Positions 7,814 to 15,828 of a DNA stretch of 64,000 bases are shown piece after piece. This DNA is from an uncultured Duncaniella sp. Lineage in GTDB: Bacteria > Bacteroidota > Bacteroidia > Bacteroidales > Muribaculaceae. Location of the stretch: NCBI GenBank assembly GCA_910577255.1, contig CAJTMH010000002.1, positions 722,175 through 786,174 of the forward strand. Direction: 5' to 3'. The first letter of the stretch is position 1; each line of letters begins with the position of its first letter. Made by a program: the position numbers and the translations under genes. The notes under the pieces were generated by a model. The model saw only the letters and a program-made list of their open reading frames with translations. It was not told where the DNA came from and searched no databases.

Positions 7814-8380
7814 ATGAAAAAGTCACCCCTCTATACCCGCACCGGCGACCGTGGCACCACCGCACTTGTAGGTGGTCAGCGCGTGGCCAAAAACTCACCT
7901 CGCGTATGTGCCTATGGCACAGTAGATGAGCTTAATTCACATATAGGGCTTGTGCATGCCCATTGCGGTTTCCTTGACGATTTCGTCCCGGCCATGCTCG
8001 TGAAAATAAGCTCCACGCTGTTTGACCTCGGCTCGCATCTTGCCACCGACGTAGACCCCTCGGCAAGTGTCCCGTCGCCACTTGCCGACGATGCTATAGC
8101 CGATCTTGAACATGCCATCGACACCCTCGATTCCATGACTCCGCCACTTAAATTATTTGTGCTTCCCGGCGGGACTGTCGCGGCTTGCCACGCCCACGTG
8201 GCCCGCACAGTATGTCGCAGGGCGGAGCGAGAGATTCTAACCCTCACGTCCACCGGGGCGTTCGTGCACCCTGATGCCATTACTTACGTGAACCGTCTCA
8301 GTGACTATCTTTTTGCCTTGGCACGTTACATCAACCATGCCACCGGCACCCCGGAACTCACCTGGCGGCGTCAAAAGTAA
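7814..8380 (+). CDS. Cob(I)alamin adenosyltransferase, PduO type
   Basis: 188 residues from the ATG at 7814 (MKKSPLYTRTGDRGTTALVG). A frame open from 7781 would start inside the -7 element, so the later start is chosen. The N-terminal TRTGDRGTT segment is the ATP-binding signature of the PduO/MMAB family; the rest is the expected helical bundle, with LPGGTVAACHAHVARTVCRR and VNRLSDYLFALARY. The enzyme transfers the adenosyl group of ATP to cob(I)alamin to form coenzyme B12. It is a single gene with its own promoter, convergent with the SemiSWEET gene. Confidence 0.93.
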   Translation: MKKSPLYTRTGDRGTTALVGGQRVAKNSPRVCAYGTVDELNSHIGLVHAHCGFLDDFVPAMLVKISSTLFDLGSHLATDVDPSASVPSPLADDAIADLEHAIDTLDSMTPPLKLFVLPGGTVAACHAHVARTVCRRAEREILTLTSTGAFVHPDAITYVNRLSDYLFALARYINHATGTPELTWRRQK

Positions 8381-8401
8381 TCCAACCCTCCCGAAAACAT
8401 C

Positions 8402-8474
8402 CATGGCGTATGTCTAACCACACGCCATGACGCATCTTCACATCCAGGCAGAGGTCTTCACTGACTTCTGCCTG
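8402..8474. terminator. Two hairpins between convergent genes
   Basis: An 8-bp stem (8402-8409 with 8422-8429) is followed by a 12-bp stem with one G-T pair (8445-8456 with 8463-8474, 6-nt loop). Neither has a clear T-tract. They separate the adenosyltransferase gene from the convergent SemiSWEET gene. Confidence 0.4.
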
Positions 8475-8531
8475 AATGCTATATATGGGCTGATTTTAAT
8501 GTCAGGGGGGAATTAGATCCGGAATATCATG

Positions 8532-8813
8532 TTATCTTTTCTTCCCTTTGAAATAGTCGTTTTTGATCTTAATGGCGAAAACGATGGCCGATGATACCGT
8601 GGTGATGGTGTTGGTGATGATGAGGGGCCAGTTGCCCAACATGAAACCTTGGATAACAAAGAAGATGCTTCCGAAGGCGAGCAGCAGGAATGTCGGCATA
8701 GCGATGCCGTCGGTGTCACGGGTACGGATAGTGTAGATAGCCTGTGGGAGATAACCGCACACCATGCAGATGGCGGCCGCGTAGCCTACGATATTGATGA
8801 TTAAAGGGCTCAT
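8532..8813 (-). CDS. SemiSWEET family sugar transporter
   Basis: 93 residues from the ATG at 8813 (MSPLIINIVGYAAAICMVCG). The frame is open to 8951, but the added 46 residues are non-hydrophobic, unlike any SemiSWEET, and run over a -7 element at 8917-8924. Three membrane helices at about 3-22, 37-57 and 62-84, and the PQ-loop motif GYLPQAIYTIRTRDTDGI, are diagnostic. Bacterial SemiSWEETs are about 90-residue half-transporters that work as dimers and pass sugars down a gradient across the inner membrane. The gene stands alone and its substrate is unknown. Confidence 0.88.
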   Translation of the reverse strand: MSPLIINIVGYAAAICMVCGYLPQAIYTIRTRDTDGIAMPTFLLLAFGSIFFVIQGFMLGNWPLIITNTITTVSSAIVFAIKIKNDYFKGKKR

Positions 8814-8916
8814 AATAGACTGTGGATTGAAAAAATTATTAAAAATGGTATTTATAGGGTTAACATTCAGTGTTTTAAAATAGTTCTCATGGCGCGAGTT
8901 TTTGGCGAAAGGGTTG

Positions 8917-8924
8917 CAAAGATA
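8917..8924 (-). promoter_or_regulatory. -7 element of the SemiSWEET gene
   Basis: The minus strand reads TATCTTTG, a full TAnnTTTG match, 103 bp before the chosen start. Its position inside the longer open frame supports the shorter protein. Confidence 0.5.
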
Positions 8925-9010
8925 GTAAAAAATATCTAAATTTGTCTCCATTTTTCATAAAACGCCGAGTAATCGGTGTTTAAGCAATTGACATCCAACC
9001 GCTCACAGAT

Positions 9011-11032
9011 ATGACCTCCATGCGTTATCTCCTCGTTATCATCTTGGCAGCCTTTTTGGCTGCGTGTGCCAGTATGGGCCGACCTGAAGGTGGCCCCCGC
9101 GACACCGATCCGCCTGTCTACGTGGGTTCTAACCCGCGTCCTGGACAGTTACGCTTCAGCGGCAATAAGATAGTGGTGGAGTTCAATGAGAATGTGGCAC
9201 TTGATGATGCCATGAACAAGGTTGTGGTCTCGCCGGCGCAGCGTACCACACCGGTGGTGTCGGCCATAGGGCGCAAAGTCACCGTCGAACTGCGTGACAC
9301 AATGCAGCCCGACATGACCTATACAATAGACTTCGCCGATGCAATCAAGGACCTCAATGAATCGAACATCCTCGACGGATTTGCCCTTGACTTTGCCACA
9401 GGCGACAGCATAGACACGCTCCGCATCTCAGGACGTGTGTTCGAAGCCCGTAACTTAGAGCCGGCACAGGGTATGCTCATAGGTGTTTACTCCAACCTCT
9501 CCGACACTGCCATCACTACACTGCCGTTCGAACGCATCACCAAAACCAATCAGCTCGGCCAATTCACACTCCGCAACCTTAAGGCGGGGACATACCGCAT
9601 TTTCGCCATCAACGATGTGAACCGTGACTATCATTGGGACCGCTCGGAGGATGTGGCTTTCTACGATGTAACCATCTCTCCTTCAAGCGAGCCTATAACT
9701 GTGATAGACACTTTGCGTACCGCTGATGACCGCGACTCTATCGTGTCGCGCCCCGGCACTCGTTTCCTTCCCGACGACGTGTTGCTCACATGGTTCAACG
9801 AAAATTATTCACCTCAGTACCTGCGTGACTATGAGCGTCCCGACAACCGTCGCATCACATTCAACTTCGGTGCTCCGGCTGACACACTCCCCATCATCAA
9901 GCTCATTGACACACATCGTGCCGGGGACGAGATTTCTACATGGAGCACACTCGAGTCATCATCCACTCTTGACTCGCTGGTTTATTGGATTACCGATACT
10001 TCGCTAATGGCACTTGACACCCTGCGCGTCGAGGCTATGTACTACCGCACCGATACTCTTGAAAACCTTTCGCTCACCACCGACACCCTCCGATTAGTGG
10101 TGAAAGGGGCAAAACAGAAGCGTCGCGATGAGGAGAAAAAACGTAAGGAGCGTGAGGAGAAACGCCGAAAGGCCATAGAAAAAGGGGAGGATCCCGATTC
10201 GGTCTGCCCTCCCGAACCGGCACCTGTGCTTGACTTCAAGGCCACGTCCGGTTCAACCCAGGAACTTAACCGTCCGCTTTCTTTTGCCGCCACTACTCCG
10301 GTGGTATGGTTCGACAGTGCGGCGGTGAAAATGGAGATGCTGCTTGACACCATTTGGACAGTCGTGCCAACACTCCACATCGCTCGTCCCGACTCTATGC
10401 GCAGCATGGAGTTCGTGGCCCCTTACACATGGGAAGAGGGCACAAAGTACCGCCTCACCATCGACTCTGCTGCCATCAGGGATGCCTACGGAGTGGTAAA
10501 TAAGCAGTTTACCCATGAGTTCACCACCAAGAAAGCAGAGGATTACTCGTCGCTGATATTCTCCATAAGCGGTCTGCAGGGGCGTCCGGCTGTGGTGGAA
10601 CTGCTTAACCAGTCGGACAAAGTTGTGGCCACCTCCCCTGTCAAAGGCTCCACGGCTGTGATTGACTATCTTGCACCATCCACCTATTACGCTCGTCTGT
10701 TCATTGACAGTGACACGAATGGTATCTACACTACCGGCAATCTTCTTGACTCTCTGCAGCCCGAGGAGGTGTACTATTATCCCAAGAAGTTGACGCTCAA
10801 AAAAAATTGGGATGTGGAGCAGTCATGGGATATTTATGAACTACCCATCGACATGCAAAAGCCGCGTGAAATCACCAAGAATAAGCCTAAGAAGAAGCGT
10901 GGTGAGCAGGAGGAAAGTACCAATGACGAGGAGGAAGAAGATGACTTCTTTGACGATCCGTTCATGAATGCGGCCACACGCAACGGAGGTTTCTCAACCG
11001 GTACGGACAACGGTCTTAACCGCCGTCGTTAA
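9011..11032 (+). CDS. Ig-like domain lipoprotein (Big_5 type)
   Basis: 673 residues with a lipoprotein signal ending in LAAC (Cys19). Residues 30-130 are a bacterial Ig-like Big_5 domain (DTDPPVYVGSNPRPGQ, then IVVEFNENVALDDAMNKVVV). A transthyretin/CNA-B-like segment follows at about 140-230 (LGQFTLRNLKAGTYRIFAIN). A charged Lys/Arg/Glu-rich stretch lies near 375-400, a second Ig-like region near 410-520, and the C-terminus is acidic and then Asn/Arg-rich. It is a conserved Bacteroidetes surface or periplasmic lipoprotein of unknown role. An alternative ATG lies at 9020. It is followed by a very strong terminator, so it appears to be monocistronic. Confidence 0.85.
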   Translation: MTSMRYLLVIILAAFLAACASMGRPEGGPRDTDPPVYVGSNPRPGQLRFSGNKIVVEFNENVALDDAMNKVVVSPAQRTTPVVSAIGRKVTVELRDTMQPDMTYTIDFADAIKDLNESNILDGFALDFATGDSIDTLRISGRVFEARNLEPAQGMLIGVYSNLSDTAITTLPFERITKTNQLGQFTLRNLKAGTYRIFAINDVNRDYHWDRSEDVAFYDVTISPSSEPITVIDTLRTADDRDSIVSRPGTRFLPDDVLLTWFNENYSPQYLRDYERPDNRRITFNFGAPADTLPIIKLIDTHRAGDEISTWSTLESSSTLDSLVYWITDTSLMALDTLRVEAMYYRTDTLENLSLTTDTLRLVVKGAKQKRRDEEKKRKEREEKRRKAIEKGEDPDSVCPPEPAPVLDFKATSGSTQELNRPLSFAATTPVVWFDSAAVKMEMLLDTIWTVVPTLHIARPDSMRSMEFVAPYTWEEGTKYRLTIDSAAIRDAYGVVNKQFTHEFTTKKAEDYSSLIFSISGLQGRPAVVELLNQSDKVVATSPVKGSTAVIDYLAPSTYYARLFIDSDTNGIYTTGNLLDSLQPEEVYYYPKKLTLKKNWDVEQSWDIYELPIDMQKPREITKNKPKKKRGEQEESTNDEEEEDDFFDDPFMNAATRNGGFSTGTDNGLNRRR

Positions 11033-11039
11033 GTAGCTT

Positions 11040-11094
11040 AACAAACAGCACCCCAAAAGTTAGACTCAAAACTTTTGGGGTGCTGTTTGTTTTT
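11040..11094 (+). terminator. Strong intrinsic terminator
   Basis: A perfect 22-bp stem (11040-11061 with 11070-11091) with an 8-nt loop ends in a run of T. It starts 8 bp after the stop codon of the Ig-like lipoprotein gene. Confidence 0.92.
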
Positions 11095-11285
11095 AAGGCT
11101 CACACTTTAAATCATGTCTTTACCGGTCTCAACAATGAATTTGCTTGGGAGAGAAGTTTGACAAGCAAGAGATAGACCCAAACACAAAGGATTGATAGCA
11201 ATGCCACTGAAAGGGCATATAGTATGGGGGACGTGATGATACGAGCCAGAATGTTATACAGCGCAATATGTGAAAAAGCTCAGTT

Positions 11286-11318
11286 TTTGGTAGAAAATGG
11301 AAAATATCATTATCTTTG
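11286..11318 (+). promoter_or_regulatory. Promoter of the LruC-type lipoprotein gene
   Basis: TTTG (11286-11289), a 21-bp spacer and TATCTTTG (11311-11318) form a full Bacteroidetes promoter 44 bp before the start codon. The rest of 11095-11285 shows no gene. Confidence 0.75.
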
Positions 11319-11361
11319 CGAATAGTTTTGTTGATGAACCGAACCAATCTATCAATTTATT

Positions 11362-13489
11362 ATGCATAACAGAAGTTTGTTGTTGACGTTTTCTGCGTTG
11401 TTGCCTGTGATTGCCACTTTCATGGGATGCTCCGAGGGTGAAATCATCCCACCTGACCGTGATGAGTTATATACCAGGGAATTTGTAAAAGAGTTTGGCT
11501 CCAATCCCGAGGGACTGCCGTTTAGCGAAGCTCAATCCTCAGTCATAACGATAGTGACCGATACCCCGACTCCGGTGACGGTTCTTGCCGAAGTAGATGG
11601 TGAGAAATATATGTTTGCCTCGATCGGTAGCGTTATTGGTACGCAGCCTGTGATGGTAAATGTCCCACGGTGTGTGAAAGAACTTATAGTTCTTGCTGAC
11701 GGCAGGGAATATGTGACACCGATCGGGTCGGTGCTTAATCTTGCGTCAGGCGGTGGTCGCTCGGTCTCGACTTCAACCGGAAGTGACAACGGTCTTACTA
11801 TCAGTTATGATAACGAGGCTCACAGAGAAATCACTTTCTCCGGACGAGCTTTAAAAGAGAAATATTGTGATAAGTTCAATCCGGTCGATGGATGTCCCTA
11901 TTTTCAGGATCCCTCATCAACCGCTCTGTTCTATTATAATAGTTACCATACATCCAAAAATGACAAATGGTTTAATGTATATCCGATTTATTGGCGTAAG
12001 GATAGGCATGGTGACAAAGACTACATAATCGGTGCGTATGGTTTTGATGTTACTAAGCCGGCTGAAATATGCTGCATTGACCTTGATATCCCGGTGTCGA
12101 CGGCTATTATGTATAAAAAGACGGGGGGATGACGACTGGGTTGTCAGTGATGGCGATGAGGCTTATGACTATGGTTCGGTCGGGAATGACTGGACGTTTA
12201 AAGTGGAAGGGGCACATATCGAGCTTGACGGATTCGAGGGTAATTCCCAATTGGTAGGATTCTATATCAAGACCGGTCTGAAGGATACTTATACGGATGG
12301 CTTCGGGCGAGATTGCGAGCATATCAGTTTTACGCAGCCCCGTTTTAATGCCAAATATTGGACCCATGGATTCTGGAATCTGAGGCTTAAGGATATAAAC
12401 TACTGTTACGCGGCTGCTGCCGGAAAGGTAGGCACTGTGTTCAACTATTCCTGGTGTACTCCGGTGCATCTTGACGCTTATGGTGACAAGAGTAATTACC
12501 GTGGATTTTCTCTCGGGTTCATGACCGAGCCTGATGATATATTTACCAATGATCCTGACTTCTCGGATTGCGTCCTTCTTCTCGAAGGACCGAGTGGCAA
12601 CCGCAGAGAAGTGGTTCAGTACGGAGAGGATTTCAAATGCTTCCCATGGTACATAGCAGCGGAGGATCTTGGCGGAAGCTATGATTGGGATTTCAATGAT
12701 CTCGTCGTGACTGTCTATGACATAACGACTGATTATACCAGAAAATACACTCAGGCCAACGGCAATTATCCTGTGCCAAGTATCCTTGGCCGACGTATAA
12801 TCGTAGAGCCGCGTGCGGCAGGAGGCACGATGCCTATCTATCTGATGTATGAAGGCCAGGTGGGAAAGTCAGTCGTGGAGGACACGTATGTGGCAGAAAT
12901 CATAGATAGCAAGTTTTCCCAACATGGAACGTATATAGTGGGTACGGAACTGCACCGCTGGTTGAGAGCTGAGGGGCATGAGAGGCCTATAAATGTCAAA
13001 AGTGACGTTCTGACCCATTCGGGTCGAGCATTGAGCTTCTCGATTCCGCTTGATGCGCTTGACGCCATCGACCCTATGAGGCCACCCACCGACCTTGGCG
13101 CTGACAACACTCCGCTGCATGGTTTTTGGGTACTTGTTGACCCGGAAGATGAGATGAAATACTATAATTCGGTGTCGTTCAATCCCTCGGGGGTTGAAGA
13201 GGATTACGAGAATGGACTGACGCCGTTCTCCGGCCGGCTTGGTGATGGCACATATGCCATTCACGCACCGAATGAGAACAATTCCCACGTTGCGCCACAG
13301 ATGCTGCTGTGTTATTATGGATGGTTCTGGCCTCGCGAGGAGGTAAATATCGGAGAGGCATGGCCTTGGTTCAGGGAGTGGGTGGCAGGTACCCGAGACA
13401 TCTGGCATCCTGCCAACAATACTACAGAGAATCCGCCCTATATACCGGGCAAAGTCTGCAAAGTGGAGATGCCCACTCATCGGGAATAA
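11362..13489 (+). pseudogene. LruC-domain lipoprotein, interrupted by a frameshift
   Basis: Two overlapping frames make one protein of about 708 residues. The first part (11362-12132) has a lipoprotein signal (Cys23 in FMGC). The second (in frame to 13489) continues it and carries the LruC/DUF4842-type core with DLGGSYDWDFNDLVVTVYD. The break is at six G (12123-12128): with five G the reading would run MYKKTGDDDWVV without interruption. As written, the first frame stops at 12130-12132. It could be a sequencing or assembly error, a phase-variable tract, or a true pseudogene. The full promoter upstream and intact sequence on both sides argue against long decay. The function of LruC proteins is not known; they are large surface lipoproteins. 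Confidence 0.8.
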
Positions 13490-13514
13490 TGCGGCCTGCG
13501 CTCAGGTAAACCAT

Positions 13515-13547
13515 AACGGCATGGCCTATTTCAGGTCATGCCGTTTT
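13515..13547 (+). terminator. Hairpin after the LruC-type gene
   Basis: A 9-bp perfect stem (13515-13523 with 13537-13545), a 13-nt loop and a short T-run, 26 bp after the stop codon. Confidence 0.65.
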
Positions 13548-13578
13548 CTATTATAATAGGGAAGGTGCGGAAATACAC

Positions 13579-13617
13579 AAAAAAGCCTCGAAATCGTGAT
13601 GATTCCGAGGCTTTTTT
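13579..13617 (-). terminator. Terminator of the tRNA-Asn pair
   Basis: A 12-bp stem (13579-13590 with 13606-13617) whose outer part is A6/T6, immediately after the 3' end of the left tRNA gene on the minus strand. The T-tract on both strands would let it work in either direction. Confidence 0.8.
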
Positions 13618-13618
13618 G

Positions 13619-13692
13619 CGCTTCAGGATGGGCTTGAACCAACGACCCCCTGATTAACAGTCAGGTGCTCTAACCAACTGAGCTACTGAAGC
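13619..13692 (-). tRNA. tRNA-Asn (GTT), copy 1
   Basis: 74 nt on the minus strand. The acceptor stem GCTTCAG pairs with CTGAAGC, with discriminator G and no encoded CCA. The D-arm has GCTC...GAGC. The anticodon stem CCTGA/TCAGG holds the loop CTGTTAA, giving anticodon GTT (Asn). The T-loop is TTCAAGC; the T-stem has one T-T mismatch. It is identical to the copy at 13716-13789. Confidence 0.95.
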
Positions 13693-13715
13693 AGTTTATG
13701 TCTAACCCTTAATCG

Positions 13716-13789
13716 CGCTTCAGGATGGGCTTGAACCAACGACCCCCTGATTAACAGTCAGGTGCTCTAACCAACTGAGCTACTGAAGC
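13716..13789 (-). tRNA. tRNA-Asn (GTT), copy 2
   Basis: 74 nt, identical over its whole length to the copy at 13619-13692, with the same anticodon GTT and the same T-stem mismatch. The 23-bp spacer between the copies is unrelated sequence. This copy is first in the transcript and lies 65 bp from a -7 element. Confidence 0.95.
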
Positions 13790-13854
13790 AATATTTTACG
13801 ATGAAACCATCAAAATCATCGTAACAAAAACATGGGTTTCCTGTTTTTGCGATG

Positions 13855-13862
13855 CAAAATTA
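13855..13862 (-). promoter_or_regulatory. -7 element of the tRNA-Asn pair
   Basis: The minus strand reads TAATTTTG, a TAnnTTTG match upstream of both tRNA genes. No exact TTTG lies at the usual distance. Confidence 0.5.
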
Positions 13863-13969
13863 CACGGTTTTTTTGAATTGTGCAACCTTTTGGCTAAAAA
13901 TTTTATATTTCTATGATTTTTTTACGAAAAAATAGACTATTTGATAGTTTAATTGTTGTAATTATTGAT

Positions 13970-13977
13970 TACCTTTG
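13970..13977 (+). promoter_or_regulatory. -7 element of the S41 protease gene
   Basis: TACCTTTG matches TAnnTTTG; TTTA lies 18 bp upstream. The resulting leader of about 140 nt contains a 6-bp hairpin (14021-14026 with 14032-14037). Confidence 0.5.
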
Positions 13978-14124
13978 GTCTCAATTTAAAGAGCGTGTCA
14001 CATATTAATGTTAAAACGCTGATTGCAAACAGCAATCTTAATCATTGATTCTCTGGAAAGAAGCGACTGAGGTGGTCCTCGGCACTGCGTTTCAACCTTC
14101 CCCTACAGCACACAGAAACAGAAT

Positions 14125-15780
14125 ATGAAAAAATTAGTAATCCTGGTTGCCGCTCTCGTGGCTCTCACAATGCTTGGCTCAGCCGCCACGCGCAGCAAGA
14201 AGAACGACATCTCCCGAAACCTCGACATATTCAACTCCTTGTACAAGGAGCTTCAGACTTTTTACGTCGACTCGATTGACGCGGAGAAGTCAATCAACAC
14301 GGCTATCGCCGCCATGCTCAATGATATCGACCCTTACACGGAATATATCCCGGCCAAAGCCCAGGAAAAGTTCCGCACCATGACTTCCGGTGAATACGGA
14401 GGCATAGGCTCGGGCATACAGATGACCCCCAAAGGTGTTATAATTTCCGAGCCTTATGAGGGGAGCCCGGCCAATGTGTCGGGGCTGCGTCCCGGCGACC
14501 TCATCCTTATGATTGACAATGACTCTGTGGCCGGTTGGGATATCGAGAAGGTGAGTGAGCATCTCAAGGGTCAGAGCGGCTCTATGCTCAAAGTCACAGT
14601 CAAGCGTCCGTGGGTAGAGGACTCTATTCTTTCCATCGACATCAAGCGAGGCAAGATTCAGATACCATCCGTGCCCTACTATGGGATGCTTGCCGACAAT
14701 ATCGGTTATGTGACTCTCAACACTTTCTCTGAGAAGAGTTATCAGGATGTGCGTGCAGGCGTGGAACAGCTTATAAAGGATGGTGCCAAGGGCCTTATCC
14801 TTGACTTGCGAGGTAATGGCGGTGGCCTCGTGGAGAGTGCTGTGCAGATACTCGGCATCTTCCTGCCCAAGGGCACCGCAGTGCTTACCACCCGGGGCAA
14901 GGGTGTGCTCAACGAGAAAGTCTATAAGACGAGCGTCAACCCTGTGGACACCAAGATACCTCTTGCCGTGCTTGTTGACGGCGGATCGGCGTCGGCGTCT
15001 GAAATCGTCACCGGCGCGCTCCAGGATCTTGACCGTGCCGTGGTGGTCGGCAACCGCTCATTCGGCAAAGGTCTGGTGCAGAGCACACGTCAGCTCCCCT
15101 ATGACGGACTGCTCAAAGTGACAGTGGCTAAATACTATATTCCGTCAGGACGATTGATTCAGGCCATCGACTATTCACACCGCAATCCCGACGGGTCGGT
15201 TGCGCGCATTCCCGACAGTCTCACCACGGTGTTCCATACTGCGGCAGGACGTGAAGTAAGGGACGGCGGAGGCATCACCCCCGATGTGATCATCGAGTAT
15301 CCCGACGTGAACCGCCTGACATACAATGTGGTGCGTGACAACTGGGCGTTTGATTTCGCTACAAAGTATGCCGCCACGCATCCCTCTATACCTGCGCCTG
15401 AGGAGTTCACCATCACCGATGAGATTTACTCCGACTTCAAGAATTTCATCGATCCAAAGCGATTTAATTATGATAAGGTGTGTGAGGTGGCTGTTGAGCA
15501 GCTCCGCGAGCTTGCCAAGAGCGAAGGTTATATGACTGACTCGACGGCGGCGCAGTTTGACGTGCTTGCCGGAATGCTTAAGCACGACCTCAATCATGAT
15601 CTCGATATCAACCGTGAAAACATCACTCCATACCTGGCAAACGAGATACTCTCACGCTACTATTTCAACCGTGGCGGTATCATCTACAGCCTGCGCGATG
15701 ACGAGAGCGTGGATTCGGCTTCGGCCATCCTGAAGTCGCCCCGCTACACGCAGATTCTCACCCCTGCACCGAAAAAGTAG
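14125..15780 (+). CDS. S41 family C-terminal processing protease
   Basis: 551 residues with an N-terminal signal or anchor (MKKLVILVAALVALTMLGSA). A PDZ domain covers about 85-170 (GIGSGIQMTPKGVIISEPYE). The S41 protease core follows with DLRGNGGGLVESAVQI, the nucleophile Ser290 in GGSASASEI and the general base Lys315 in SFGKGLVQ. CtpA-type enzymes cleave envelope proteins near the C-terminus in the periplasm. About 150 residues beyond the core resemble the helical C-terminal region of Bacteroidetes members. Mfd starts 48 bp downstream on the same strand, so cotranscription is likely. Confidence 0.93.
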   Translation: MKKLVILVAALVALTMLGSAATRSKKNDISRNLDIFNSLYKELQTFYVDSIDAEKSINTAIAAMLNDIDPYTEYIPAKAQEKFRTMTSGEYGGIGSGIQMTPKGVIISEPYEGSPANVSGLRPGDLILMIDNDSVAGWDIEKVSEHLKGQSGSMLKVTVKRPWVEDSILSIDIKRGKIQIPSVPYYGMLADNIGYVTLNTFSEKSYQDVRAGVEQLIKDGAKGLILDLRGNGGGLVESAVQILGIFLPKGTAVLTTRGKGVLNEKVYKTSVNPVDTKIPLAVLVDGGSASASEIVTGALQDLDRAVVVGNRSFGKGLVQSTRQLPYDGLLKVTVAKYYIPSGRLIQAIDYSHRNPDGSVARIPDSLTTVFHTAAGREVRDGGGITPDVIIEYPDVNRLTYNVVRDNWAFDFATKYAATHPSIPAPEEFTITDEIYSDFKNFIDPKRFNYDKVCEVAVEQLRELAKSEGYMTDSTAAQFDVLAGMLKHDLNHDLDINRENITPYLANEILSRYYFNRGGIIYSLRDDESVDSASAILKSPRYTQILTPAPKK

Positions 15781-15828
15781 AGGTATCCCTTCGCGGGATT
15801 CAACCGTGGCCTGCTCCGGGTGTGATGA

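Noticed and set aside
11129..11347. 72-residue minus-strand frame in the gap before the LruC-type gene
   Set aside because: It overlaps the full plus-strand promoter at 11286-11318, has an unlikely composition and no promoter of its own.
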